NCBI RefSeq assembly: GCF_022539665.2
Contig: NC_081332.1
Location: 5,533,803-5,597,802 of the forward strand
DNA: 64,000 bases
Direction: 5' to 3'
Source of the DNA: Daphnia carinata
Taxonomy: Eukaryota > Arthropoda > Branchiopoda > Diplostraca > Daphniidae
Numbering within the stretch: the first letter of the stretch is position 1; each line of letters begins with the position of its first letter. The position numbers and the translations under genes are program-made. Below the pieces are notes generated by a model that saw nothing but the letters and a program-made list of their open reading frames with translations, had not been told where the DNA came from and searched no databases. This document shows, piece by piece, positions 43,966-57,400 of this stretch.

Positions 43966-46900
43966 TCTAACCCCCCGCGCGATTCCCTTTTTTTTTTTTT
44001 TTTTGCTGTTTTCGCCCGTGTGCTTATAACCTGCGTTCTTTTAATGTACTATTCGTAAAGTCCTGTATTCTAACGCGTAGTTACACACCAGTTGTTATGG
44101 CAGTGTGTTTCTAATCCGATAGCGCATAGTCCAATTTCTGTGTGTTCAATCGGCTTATTTAATTCCGCAACCACCCCCCATCTGGGCTATATATTTATTG
44201 TACATGTAGGTTCGACGAGCATATAGAGCTCATTTCATTGCAAAAGTTTTACGCGCTCATTCGTTTCTGATTGCGCCTCAAGTTGATTATTAGGTCACAG
44301 GGCGAGACTGTGAAAGTTCTCTTTTTTTTATTTTATGGACACACGCGAAATCAAAGTAGAGGGCTCTGATCCATTTAACGAGAAATCTCCTATGGGTCAT
44401 ATACTAACCAATTTTTTTAAAAGCTTTTTTTTTTTTTTTTCTTTACTCGTGTGTGCGTGTATCCATTTCATCTATTTTTTTTTTTTTCTTCTTCTCACTT
44501 CCGCCGCTATACTAAAAGTTTCTTTTCATGCAGCGTCTGTGAGATGCTGATGTTGACAGGCTCGGGAATAGCCGGGAAAATTGAAACCTAGAAGTGTGTG
44601 CACATGCACACAACGCCTTTCAAAGGTGAACAGCAACTCCAAAAAGGAGAAAAGAAAAAAGCAACTGGATCTTATTATATTTCCCCCCCGTCGAACTGTT
44701 GTACAGGAATACGAGAAAAACAACTTTGAAAAAAAAAAAAATAATAATAATAATAATATTGAATGTCTAGTACCGAGTCAGAATAGAATCAAACAAAAGT
44801 CTACACAAAACATCGACCGGCGTGTGCAAGTTCGAAATAAAAGGGTTGCGCACGTAACTTTGTCGTCGTCTCTCTTCACGGTCGGCAAAGGTTCACCGAA
44901 TCGGAACTGACACCAAGTCGACAAGACGATGTCGACGACGATCGTAACACGCTACATAACAAGTATTTTTTACGTGCTTCGTGCCTTCCCTTCCCCCCCC
45001 TTCTCAAAAGAAAAAAATAATAAAACAACTAGCAGCAACGTAGGACGTTGCCTTCTCCGTTTCTTTTGCGTAGAGAGAGAGAGAGAGAGATAGGCTTTGA
45101 ACAGGAGCTCCTCTTACACGTTCGTGCAACAACACTCGAAAAACTCTTTTGAAGAACGTCGTCGTATCCTTTTTTTTTTTTTTTTTTTTGTACAGCAAAA
45201 GATGGGGAGGGGGGGAGCTTTTTGTGTTTTGTTTTGTTCTGTTCTCTCCCTTATTATGCGAAACTCTTTCGGTTCGTGTAGAACGAGGGAGTGTCTTTAA
45301 ATCAATTTCTGATTGGCTTGATCAATGTCTTATGATAATCAACGTCGGTATGTTTCCCCGTTTTCGACAATCGCCGGTTAAAAAAGTACGAATATTTTTA
45401 TATTACGTGCACATCGTGTATGTTCTGCAATCATATTTGATTTTCGTTTTTCCTCTTCCTCTTATTCTTATATAAGCCGCACATGATTTTTTTTTTTTTT
45501 TTTTTTTGTTCATATCAAATGTTGGATATATTGGCATTCTCTTTCTACGTATACCCGTCCGCAATTTCCTTTTTTATTTTATTTCCCCTCGACCCATTTT
45601 TAATTAACGACAGAAAGAAACAGAGAATAAAGAAAAGACGAGGAGACAGAAGACAAAAAAACAAAAAAAAAAAATGGGAAGGGGGGGGGGCGATAAGAAC
45701 GAAAAACATAATAACACAGAGTTATCGGAACGTATGACGGGCAGAATACCTCCCCCTAAAAAAAAGGAAAAAAATCGGGCCGTCATCCATCAGAATCCCA
45801 GTTGCCCCACGCTGTGTGTGTGTGTGTAGGCGTTTTCTATGAGTTTAGCGGGCTGTGTACAGTTAACGTATGTTGCACAACCGCGTAACGAGAAAGGCGC
45901 AAGGAGCTGTATCGATCCGAACGAAATAAAACGGGCAATTTAGCAAGAAATTATTCATCAACTCGGAACAAGCTCATTAACGGCCAAACAACAATGGCGT
46001 CTCGCGAGTTATTGCACTGAATCATGACGCAATACGTCATCGGCAAGGTCCCGTTGTGCAATAAAAAAAAAAAGAAATAATTCGTCTACGACTGCACGCA
46101 AAGCCACTTCTAATAACAAACAGATCGCTATTCATTTGTTTTGCTGCTCTTTTCAATCGCCTCGTTCTCTATATACAATATCACAGACGACACAGTCGCT
46201 GGAGAGTACGTAAGTTCGCATCACCGGTGATTGCTTCAGGCAAACGAAAAGAAAGGGGGAGGGAAGGGGGGGGGGGGAGAGTCGGATGTTGCACGATACC
46301 CGCTCGAATAGGCTCGACATCCGGCCGTCTGTAAAATTTTCTGTTTTAAAGCGGTTGGCCCATCTCGACGGATAGACGTTGAAAAATGTAATAGGAAACG
46401 CAATTACGAGACGCATCCGAAATAGCAGCAAACAACGACGAAGTCCTTGCATGCGTTTCTAAAGGCATATGCCTTTCGTTTATGATCATTATAGTTAATA
46501 CTTTAGACGTGTATAGAACATCTGACGATGAGTTTGGGAACGGAAGTAGCGCTTTATACAGCCGGTCTAGCGTCGCAATTCAATAAAGGGAGTTTTGCTT
46601 GTGAGCGCACGCGAAGGGCCTTGATCTTGTCCGAGTTTATGGAAAGAACATGACAACGTACGCTAGATTTTATTTTTCTATTATTGTGTGTGTGTGTGTG
46701 TGTGTGTGTGTTCCACCCGATGGCGAGTACTTCGTGACATGTACGTGGAACAGCCGCTGCAATGATTGGATGGATGGGCACCTTCAGGCTCGGACCCTAA
46801 ACTTTGCGGGATCGACGAGTCTCTGGAAAGCAAACGGGGTACAACACAGCCGCAATGTCTGACAATAGAAAAAAAAAACACAGCCAAAAAATTGGGGTAG

Positions 46901-49900
46901 GAGTTTGGACGTAATCAGATTGCGGATGGCGACTAACGAATCGACAGTGACAAGAAACTAACATTTGTGCTTTCGGTTGTCGAATTGAGACGAGCTTTCC
47001 ACCCTATCGATCGCGCATCTATTCCCGTTGCGAAACGAACTTTTATTTTTTCACGATTTTTGTTCTTGTTCATCTCCACTTTGCCACTTGATCGATACAG
47101 GGACCGATGCTACCACCTGTACTCGTATTTTTTTTTTTTTTTTTCCTTTTGAAAAATGCTATTTTAATTTGACTTCAGCGCTGAGATTGTACACGATGGA
47201 AATCAAGCAGCTGAGTGCTATTAAAAAACATACTCTGCAAATAGAGAAACGAACGAGAATTTTGTCCTGGATTTTAGAAATTAAAAGACCTCTGGTGCCC
47301 AGTTTCACCATTCAAGAGTTTTAGTGAAGAACTATTCAACGTTTTTTTTTTTCTTTAGCTCTCTATTCGTCTGTAAAAACGTTGAGAGAAAGTCTCCTTT
47401 TTTTTTGGCAGAGTGTGTAAATAATAAGCGAAGCACGAAAGATTTCGCAGACAAGGAAGACTCTCCCTCATTAGAGAAACCTGCTGCAACTGCAATAGGA
47501 TTCTTTGATTTTTCTCGTCTCTCTCTTGTTTTGCTTGTTGTATCAACGAACAAAGAAGATAAGAACGAAAAAAAACAAAACAAGCAAAACAATAGGCGAA
47601 ATCACGTTGTGCAAACGGAAAATCAGCCAACGAGTCGATACAAACAGTGGCTGACGGTAAATAAAAACAAAACAAAAGCAAGTCGTCAAATAATCCGCAA
47701 AATTGGAAGGAAACACAAAAGTTTGAGCTGCAGAAGCCAAAACTACGAGAAACATATAAAAACGAAAAGGCATCAAATCAAATCTTTTTTGTTTTGTTTT
47801 GTTTTGTTTGGTTATCAAAGTGAAAGTTGAACAAGCAACGATTGAACATGAAATTTCAAAAATAAGGCAATAGCTTCCGGCCGCCCTTGATGTCGTTTTT
47901 CATCCAACAAAGTATACAATAAGAGTTGTCCCGATTTGATTTTGCTGCGTGTTTTTCAACATCAAACTCACGGCTGTATGAAACATTCGACACCATTTCT
48001 TTCGGATCTTTCTCATATTTACTGTAGGACCCCGTTTCATTTTCTTGCCACATTTTCTTCTCATAATTTTTGTGGGGGCGTCTTCCGAAAGACGAAAGAA
48101 ATGGCGTTCCTGGTGGCGATTTCTCGAAAACGTTGTAGGCACAGCGCAAAGCCGATTCCATTCGTCCACGTGAAAAATAAAGCTTTTCTCTGTCGTCTCC
48201 TGCAGCTTTGATCGACCTTTTGAAAATAAAGACCATGACGTGCGTATGTATGTGCGTGTGTAGCAATGCTATACAGCCTTGGTACGTCAGCTTTAAGTAT
48301 AAAAAGCACTTCTCTCGGCCTTTATTGTTATCTAAACAATGTTTTAGAATTTTTCTTTTTCTTTTGTTTGTTTTCGTGTTTGAAACGTCGCCATTTTGCT
48401 TTCTTGCCAATATGAATACAAACTCAAAATCTATCGGAGCATATGGGGCGCTGAGAGGCGACGTCGTCTAGACGGATGATTCAATTTCAGCTCACGTCAA
48501 ACGAAAATCCCCTAATAAAATAGACCTAGCGTATTACCTTCGGGACAGGGTAGGGGCAAAATAGAATAAAAGGGGAATGTGTATTAAGTATGTTTGTACA
48601 GGAGGACTTAATGTACAGCATTCGTACATCGATAAGTGTAAACCCCCCCCCCCCCCCTTGGCCACTTATAGAGGTGGCCCTCACATGGATGGCATCGGCA
48701 AAAGGGACCTACTGCTTCGTTTCTTTGAAAAAATTATTTTTGTTTTGTTATTGACGATGAATGAGCTGCGTGGGAGAGAGGGAAAGAGAGCGGCTTTCAG
48801 AAAAAAAAAAAAAAAAAAAAAAAAGTCGTAATCATAGCGCCGGATATTGAAATGGTATTCAAAGTTCAAAGAGAACGGGGGATATAAAAATTTAAATATG
48901 TAATGAACGTTTCTCATTTGCTAGTCGGTAAATACAATCACGTAACGTGATGGGTAGACAAGAAGGAAACAGAAAACTATTTCCTGTTCATCATTATTTC
49001 GGCATTGCGAAGAAAGAGTATCCGAAAAAAAAAAAATGATGGGGAAGAGAATATTTTATTGTGCAAAATAGAAAAAGAAAGTTTAGAACGGACCTTTTTT
49101 CCAATGCGCTTTACTAATAAAACATAGAGAAAAATAAAGTCTTCTTCCGTCCTGTGTATTTATATTTATATCTGTTGAAAACAAACAAAAAATATCGTTC
49201 AGTATGTAAGAAACTTCTTTGCTCCGTGCACACAGGTGTATGACGTTAGGAACTTATTTCGAGGCGATGTTTGAGGCGCACAAAGTCAGACTGTGCAACG
49301 TGCGCCATCCGAATATAATCTCTTGTTGCCAATTGCAAACTTTTCAATCTTTTTTTTTTTTTTTTTTTTTTTTAACAAACGGAGGGGAAACGTAAGAAGT
49401 AGGCAGACATTCGAAAAGCTTTCCATTAAACATTTAGAATCTGACAAAAAGAAGATTTGCTTGTTGCGTGTGAGTCGTTTGAAGACGCCCCCCCCGCTAA
49501 ATCACAGTGACATTTCTCTCGTGTTTTTGCGCGTACAAAGTTCGCGTGTGTCACTGCATTCTCTCGTCACTATTCCAACGTTGAATTCAGATGAGATGAG
49601 AAAAAGAATAATTCGCATTGCTATGGCCGCATTTCAAACACAAAGTATATACAGTAGGTGTAAACACATTTCTCTCTGTTTATAATCCTATTTTTATTTG
49701 AAAACGATTAAAACAAAGTACGCCAATGCCCGATCCTTTTAAACTCAAGATTATAGGTAAACGAAACTTTGTGGCTTCAAAACTTAGCAATGTCTATGAA
49801 CAGAGTTCATTCATATACATACACCAACTCTTGCGTGCAAGCCACTCACTTTGAAAAAAAAAAAAAAAAAAAAGGGCAGGCCTAAATCATTCTCGTATAA

Positions 49901-51295
49901 CGTGAGCTGTCGGATCAGTTTGCCTTTTTCTATGTTGAAGAGGAATCGATTTAATATCGCCCACTCTTCTTTTCCTTAAGATATCACAATAAGAGGTCGC
50001 AAAAATCTCAGCGGCTCTCATCCGTCTCTTGGTGTGTCACTGCTTCCCAAACGAACTGCATAAAAGCTGTTGAATCACATCCGGAATGAGAGAGAGAGAG
50101 GCAAGCAACATCAACTCACTGAGAGTTGAAGCAAAACGGCAGCAAACTATAAGAAAAGAAAGCTTTTTACTGCCGGAAAGAGAAAAAAAAAAAAAATAAG
50201 TGGCACGTGATGTGTTGACTCTCAACGAAGCAACCGAAAGGGCTACAATTCCCTTTCGCTTCTTCATGTGTGTGTATATATATGTACCGTCCTTTTCATC
50301 GTTTTTCTCTCCTCCGTCCGGAACGCCGGAAGGAAGGCAAGCTCCCTGTGTGTCTGACGTGGCGCATGTATTTTCGTACAGACATATAGAATCACAGGGC
50401 AGGTCCATCGCTGGACTACTGGCAATCGACTTGCCCACAGTTTCTTTTTTTTTTTTTTTTTTTTTGGAAAGGTCTACACATATCGTTCGATATGTCGTCA
50501 ACCGATATATACATATATACGCTAGCGTGTGCAACGTGTATAAGAAAAGTACGTATGTCAACAACAGCTGTCAAAACCGGTGCAGTATAGAGGATCGATT
50601 ACATAACACAACCTCATCCATATATTTTATTTCGCCCATCGCACCACTCGATGTTTACCGATTTGTTTTTACGTTAAAGTACATCGGCTGTAAAAATTTT
50701 AAAACAGTCCGGGCTTAGAAAAGAAGAGAGAAAATGAAATTCAAGTTAAGTTCGTTTTCCCAAATGAGCTTATATAAAATCGCCCATTTTTTTTTTTTTT
50801 TTTTTTTTTTACATTCTTTTCCTAGACATCGATCCTGGTTTTGTTTATACGCTTTTCAAAGTCTGAGTAGGCAAAAAAGAAAAAAAAAAAAAAACACGTG
50901 ATTGAATGTCTAGACATTATTCAAAGTCTGTAATATGTGTTTGGGGAGTGTCATAAGCCGTCTCGTTGGCAGGGGGCTTGAACTGCCCGTGTGACTGTAC
51001 AAAAGAGCCCGTTGGGGTTTTCTTTTTTTTTGTGGGTAGGAACGAAGTCAGAGTACATATAACGAGCTCTTTTAAATCAATTATCGAACATTGGTATTGA
51101 TGAGCTGTTAGCAGAGCGGTTCGCCTTACTACACTGAGCCACTTGGGGTGGAACGTAACGAATAACGCCTTTTCCCCTACTTCCTCTCCTTTTTTTTTTT
51201 TTTTTTTAAAATCTGTTTAAGGGGCCTAGTCGGTGTCAATCTGCATATATACATCCTGCCGTATGGCGGCTTCAATTTAATGAAGGGAGAAAATG

Positions 51296-51328
<33 letters not shown>

Positions 51329-54251
51329 GGAGGCAAAGACGATGGAGATCCCAATAGAATTTAATTGGGGGCTCTACATCAGTCACGCTACCGGAAGCAT
51401 TATATAGGTTCCGGTTTAACCTGTCGGGTTCTCTTCTTTTTCAGTTGTTTCCATACTGCAGACTCGACTGGTTTGTTTTTTTTCTACGAAATTTTTTCTT
51501 TTCATTTTTACAGAGAGGGAGGGCGGCTCTAATTATGAAAAGTCCTAGAACTTTAACAAGATTAGATTCGTCATTTTTTTTTTTTGTTAAATCTATACCT
51601 ACACCCTTCGAAAAAAAAAAAGAGCTCCCCCTTACTTTAGAATTTTAAAATAAAGGGGAAATTATGTAATAATAGAAAAGCAAGTGGCGATATTGTAGCG
51701 TATGGCAACCGTCGCTTTGACGTAGACCGGGGCAGATGTCACGCATCTCAAATTGGGACGATTTGAATAATCGTCCAGTCGTGAAATCAGCCATCCCTTC
51801 TTTTTTCTTTTTTTTTTTTTTTTTGTTCCTTTCTTCTTCCCCCCATTATTCTTACTTTTTTCTTTTCGCTCTCTAAAAATCAATACTTTCGCATAAATGA
51901 AACATCAACAATGGGTATAAACTTAATCCCACTATATCCAGGCAGAAGGGAAAGAGAAAAACAATAAAATTGTACACCCATTCATAGAATCAATAATAAG
52001 AAGGGAAAAAAAAAACTGATTTGCATAATCTAAACAATATTTCAAAAAATAAGAAAATAATAAAAATAAAAACAAAAAAGCGCAATCTCGGAGAAATTGC
52101 TGCCCGCGTTGGCAAAACGAAATGAGACGTCCAAAACGCCAATGAAAGACGAACAAAAAAAATAAAAACGGAAATTGAAGCTGGAGTCAAATAGGGAAAA
52201 CGAGTTGAGGGAATATATTTAGATATACATGTAGAAGAACGAATGAGAAAGAACAACAATGTAACTGCGATGTTTCCATGGGGAGGAATGTAGATACGTA
52301 TGTGTATAAACAGTTGCGGAGAGACGCAGAGGGCCGCAAAATGAAGCGCACACACGGGCAGCCAGAGAGAGGTTGTTATGTTGTCCGTTTGGCTTGTGAT
52401 TGAAACAAAATTGGACCCTGCGCACACATCAACAGTCCAGGCAAACCCCCCCCCCCCCCCCCCCCACAAAAAAAAAAAAAAAAAAAAAAAGAAAGAGATT
52501 TCTTTCTTTTTTCTTTACAAAATTTTGAAAACAATCCACGCGCCGAAATCAGTTACAAACTGCAGGGTAACTAACCGACGTCATCGTTAAGGAATAATCG
52601 ATCATCCGCTAATTTTATCGTTGAAGTTTTAGAATGCACAAAGGACGGCTGTTCGAGAGGGGCTTCTTAAAAATAAAATAAAATAAAATAAAAAATTGGG
52701 TTTGACATCAGACATTGTGCTCGTATGCCACCGCAATATTCATTATTTGAGGGGACCCTATATGAGTTGATGGCCGCAGTTCTTTATAGGCCAGCCGGGC
52801 TGCTTCATCCGGCGTGTCGCAAATATTGACTCGCTCAACTTCCCACATATATATATATTTTTAATACTTTATTGATGCGTGTGTTGGCTGAAATGCCAGG
52901 GCTGGCCGTTGTCGCATTCAGGCACGCACCAACATTGACTCGAGAAAAAAAAAAAACGTACAGCACAAGTGAACGGCGTGGGAGGGTAGGTAAAAGAGAA
53001 TAAAAAGTTTCTCTTCATTTTCATCGTTTCCGCTTGGCAAAGTTCTCCAAGGTAACGTTCATATCAACACACAACGACGCTATTCGACGGCTGTACTCAT
53101 TCTGAATGGGCGGCCTAAACCAAAACGGTAATCTAACAAATATAGCAATCGGTCTTCTTTTTAAAAACAATGACATGATTTGCCAAACTGGATTCGCACC
53201 GATTGATTTGCATACGCGCAGTTTTTTAACGCAAAACTTTGTTTTGAAAAATAAGCCCGACTTTTTTCTTATTTTATTTTTTATTTCAAACATCACTATT
53301 AAAAAATATGTCATTAAATTCCAAATTAAACGAGGATCACGAATGTTGATTTTATTTTCGCGTCACACCCATCGTTTCAGTACTAAAACGCGATAAATCT
53401 ACACCCCTACAGTTATAGCCGACAGTGTCCTGACTCCAACCTCCACAAGGCAAATATGACGTACAAAAAACACGCGAATATGAACAAGAAAGAGTATTAA
53501 TAAAAATAAAAAAAAAGAAGAAGGCGGGCCGCTAAAAGTCGACTGTTGCTCGCCAACGAAAACGGGGAAGAAAGCAAAAAGCTGTTACGCATGTGATAAG
53601 CATTGCCATAAACAGGGGGGCGAACGTGGCACTTTAAGAGAGCCCTACACACAACCAACGCCACACATAAGGGCAATGGCGTTGATTTTCTCCTTTATGC
53701 AGACTTATATTTTTTTTTTTCCTTTTGTGGGTGTGTGTGTTGCCCTTTGAAAAAAAAAAGAAAAAGAAAAAATTATGTATAAAGGAAAAGGGAGAGCGAG
53801 AGAGAAGTCGTGTGTGGCGTGGCAATATACAGCAAAGCAGTGGAGCTCGGGGAATGACTGTCCTAAAAACGAAGGGAGGAAGGCGACAATAACAACGACC
53901 TGGGCGTCAAAGTACCAGTCGTATAGATGTGTGTAACGGAATGAATATATCGTGTCTACTACGTTGGCTCTAATCATATAAATATATATTTTTTTTATAG
54001 GCGTCGCAAAATGTTTTTTTTTTTTTTTTGGTCTATGAATAATATAAGAAATAGGTGGCCAAATCGGATTATGTGCGACACGGCAATCGATGCCCAGTAA
54101 AAAAATACAAATAGAAAATCGGATTTTGGAATGTGCAAATTGATTGTGATGGAACGAAATGTGCGACTTTACCTGGACAAAAGGTGAACAAGAGTAGCAC
54201 CCAGAAAAGCCAATTGACGTTCCAGTTGATGACATACAAGGGAGTCGTCAT
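33239..54251 (-). CDS. Dpr-family two-Ig-domain cell-surface protein
   Basis: Six exons on the minus strand: 54251-54173, 36499-36306, 36096-35886, 35793-35590, 35463-35302 and 33543-33239 (384 aa). Exon 1 encodes a signal peptide (WLFWVLLLFTFCP) completed by VSA at the start of exon 2. Ig domain 1 has Cys82 (HLVCRV), Trp94 (VSWVRKKDGHLLTV), GRFQVHHP and Cys144 (DAGKYECQV). Ig domain 2 has PQVEIRGAPDIYV, Cys185 (LHCVI), YIFWYHK and Cys267 (GNYSCGPPS), then VTLHVLNGEQPAAMQHG. Those phrases are the hallmark of insect Dpr (defective proboscis extension response) proteins, which bind DIP receptors to specify synaptic partners. A hydrophobic stretch (about 306-320) may be a membrane helix or GPI signal; the 62-aa tail after it favours a helix. 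The family member cannot be assigned. The donor after exon 2 (TCG|GTTCGT) is weak. No exon is needed in the 17.7-kb intron because phases match directly. Confidence 0.92.
33544..35301 (-). other. Last intron of the dpr-family gene
   Basis: 1758 bp between the end of Ig domain 2 and the C-terminal exon. This is where an alternative C-terminal exon would lie in a dpr gene, but I could not identify one with a suitable acceptor, phase and membrane segment. Confidence 0.5.
43128..43155. repeat. Poly-C tract (28 C)
   Basis: The longest C run in the window, inside the giant intron. Confidence 0.92.
43934..43954. repeat. Poly-C tract (21 C)
   Basis: Uninterrupted C run followed directly by ten A. 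Confidence 0.92.
46686..46711. repeat. (GT)13 microsatellite
   Basis: Perfect GT repeat inside the giant intron. Confidence 0.92.
51296..51324. repeat. Poly-A tract (about 29 A)
   Basis: Uninterrupted A run inside the giant intron. It has no coding or retroelement body next to it. Confidence 0.85.
52446..52465. repeat. Poly-C tract (20 C)
   Basis: C run followed by ACAA and a long A run. Confidence 0.9.
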
Positions 54252-54453
54252 TGCGAACGAAGTGGCAGCAAATCACAAATGTCACAGTTTCGAATATCCA
54301 CGATCAAAATGAACGAAGTTCGTCACGGAACGTCCACTCCCACTTTTCTATTCAATCAGAACAAACATCCAGTAGCAAGTTGCGATTTCAATCCATGGTC
54401 TCGATATCGTTTCACCGTGTTTCTTTTTAAACGACACACTCTGCTTTCATTGC

Positions 54454-54479
54454 CACACACACACACACACACACACACA
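54454..54479. repeat. (CA)13 microsatellite
   Basis: Perfect repeat about 200 bp upstream of the dpr-family start codon. Confidence 0.92.
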
Positions 54480-57400
54480 AGCTCACATTCACAGTGTACA
54501 AACGCAATTATTGTTTCATTCGGCTCGATGTACAAAAAAAAATTGTCCGTTTACGTGCGAAAAAACCTTATCTAAGTGATAAGGGATGTAGAGACAAGTT
54601 GGATTGCGTGCGTACGGCAAGGAGCGCGGAGGGCGAGTGATGGGGCGACTCTGTCGAGACGCCGGCGTCGACGGGCTTGTTTTTTTTTTTTTACCTCCCG
54701 CCGCCCACCGTTCACCCCCCGCTCCCTCTTGTTTTGTCAGACTCTCTGCTTTTCTGCTTCGGACTGGTCACGTTTGCATAACCCTCCGCCTACGGCCACT
54801 AGATCGACATATAAGCGCTAAACGATCCTTTGTAAAAACAATAGAAAAGTGCATATTTTGAAAACAATCGCCTTTTTTTTAAATCAATCAAAAATAAATA
54901 GGAGGATGAATCTTGAGACGTGGTCATTGGAACATTATGATCACAAAGAAAAAGTATTAATTAAACAGGTGGAAACATTGCGCGTTTTCTTGTTTGAACA
55001 AGTTCCTCGAAAAAATGAAGCAGTGGGCTCTCAAATCATCGTTCGGTTCGGTGACCGTTCGTTGGCGACGCCAAAATCGGATTCTCTTTCTTCCTAATGA
55101 TGTTATTAGATTTTTCCGTGTACAGTTTACTAAACACACTCGAGCTAATATTACATCGACGTTCGTATATCCCATATAAGGCAAGTCCATTTCTTTTATT
55201 TCATTTTCAATTCTGTACATACTCACTCAACTGGCGGTATACGTATACACGCTGCGCATATAATGTGATTCGATTTTTTCTTTTATCTCGCTTCTCCCCA
55301 TGATTTCATAGTCCTACCCCATGTCTTTTAGCCAATGGCCATCGCTTTTCTATTTGAACTAATGGCCAACAGAGATTCTGATTGTCCAAATCGAACAGAA
55401 AACTCTTCTTCTCTCTCCCCTTTTTTTTATTGATGTAAATAAATATATATATATAATTTTTCTTTTTCACTTGGACTCAGTCCACATTTTCTGTCTTTAT
55501 GTATATATATATATATATACGTATCCATTGACCGAATGCCTCCCTTCCGATATTGGGGCGGATGGAAGGAGGGGGGAGGTTGACGATTCTATTCTAACCG
55601 ATTTTCTATAGCGCACACTTCTCTGTTGGCGGTCTAATGACATACTCATCGAACACTGGCATCATTTTTATTTTATCTTTCTTTTTGTGCGAATAGGATG
55701 TGAAAAAAAAAAAAAAAATCAAACATCTATTGACGCCGGCGCACATCAAAACCATTTTCCAATCGATTTCAAATCTAAAATTTTCCCTCCAGCACTTTTC
55801 GCAATCACCTAAAACTACAACAAGGGCGACTGAAGTCGGTCTACTATGATAATATAATATTAGCTGCTTCTTATAGAGTCTATCCTGTACGGCGGTAGCT
55901 TAACTCTTCTCTCTCCGTATAGCCCGTCGTGTTTTATATGCAAAATTTGCTAATCTGGTTTCATCGAGAATGTGCCGCTCAGCTGCTTCCCAATTGGCCC
56001 ATCATCAGCATATATCATGTCCCTCTCAAAAATAAAAAGTACTGTGAGACGGCTACAGTACGCACAATGGCGTTGGCATTTGCTAAACTAAAGAAATGAA
56101 TAAAAAAAAAAAAAGGACGCGTCATCAGCAAACCATTACAGTCACATCCGCCCTCGACCGGAACCGGAACACAAATTTTTTTTTTTGTCGTTGTTTCGTC
56201 CGTTTGCTTATTTCTATCGTTTAGCCTGTTTACCGTGAAAAACTCAGCAATGAAAAATTAACATACCATTTGTAATTAATTCTTAAAACAAAAACAACGT
56301 CCGCCAATTGAATCGAGAACATCCTTTGTTAGCGACACATATATATTTTTTTTAATTTCTTTACAACAGCAAAAGGTTGCTGGTGTATATACATATATGT
56401 ATAAATATTGCTGGGCTGGCTGAACAATGTGCCGTGCCCGGGCCAATTATAAAATCAAAGGGAAAAAGAAACATCAGAAAGGGCGTTGCCGGGCGTCGCT
56501 GTAGCGAAGAGGATATACACATCTATGAAACGCGGACAAGTATTTACTCTGCCCGCCTACGAAAGAACACAAACACCATAAGAGAGAGAGAGAGAAAGAA
56601 ATTGAAGGCAAACATCCACCCCATCCATTGTACTATATAACACTCTACAATAATATTTGATTAATACAACAATCGTCCTACAAAAAAAAAGAAATAATAA
56701 ATTGATTCTACGTAACTAGACAAAAAAAAAGAGGGGCATCCTCCCCATCATTCTTTAGTCTGCCCCCCTTTGCCTAGTGCTGCGTTCTCTTTTATTGTCA
56801 TAAAATCAATCTCTGTGTGTATGTCATTTTAGCTGTGAGGGCAAGGGGCCGTCGGTTTGACGTCACCAAGAAGATGAGACAGGCAAAGTCACCCTCAGTG
56901 GGGATTTTTTTTTCTCTTTCTCTTTAGATCGGTGCAAACCTTACGTGTATGTATATATATACAAGGCAGTCCTTGCCTACATCCCTCCTCGCCACGAAAA
57001 AGTCATTACGGATGAATATAGCAACAGCACGGTAGATCAAAAGGGCACGCTCCTACGAGCGAGAAAAGAAAGAAATTTCTATTTTGTTTTTGTTTGTTTT
57101 TTATTTTTTATTTTTCTCTCTCTCTCATCCGCCCTATTTAGATGCAATAGATTCGACGTACGCTACATCAACTCTGCTTGACTTTTATTCCGCGCACATT
57201 TTTTTTGTTCCTCCTTTTTTGTTTGCCTTTCGCTGCGCGTTGTGTGTGCCATTATAGTAATAATAATAACTAGATGATTCTTTCAACAACTATATATGAT
57301 AATATCTTTTTTTTTTTTTTGTTGTTGTTCTAATAGTGGTGGGTTGCTAGCGGTTTTTTTTTATAGAAGTAGCTGGGCAAAATAGACGAAGAGCGGGGGG

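Larger units (their letters stand above)
36500..54172 (-). other. Giant first intron of the dpr-family gene (17.7 kb)
   Basis: It joins the signal-peptide exon to the first Ig exon with matching phase 1. No nested gene, RNA gene or transposon could be supported. It is packed with homopolymers and microsatellites; long open frames such as 47856-48410 (minus), 50037-50564 (minus) and 50200-50718 (plus) have no family signature and overlap each other on opposite strands. Confidence 0.75.

Noticed and set aside
51065-51150. tRNA-like stretch (TGGCTCAGTG A-box-like word on the minus strand with GTTCGATAAT further on)
   Set aside because: I could not fold an acceptor stem or a proper T-arm; at most a decayed tRNA-derived fragment.
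51296-51324. Poly-A tract as a retrotransposon tail
   Set aside because: No retroelement coding sequence, target-site duplication or related copy is visible nearby; long A/T runs are common throughout the window.
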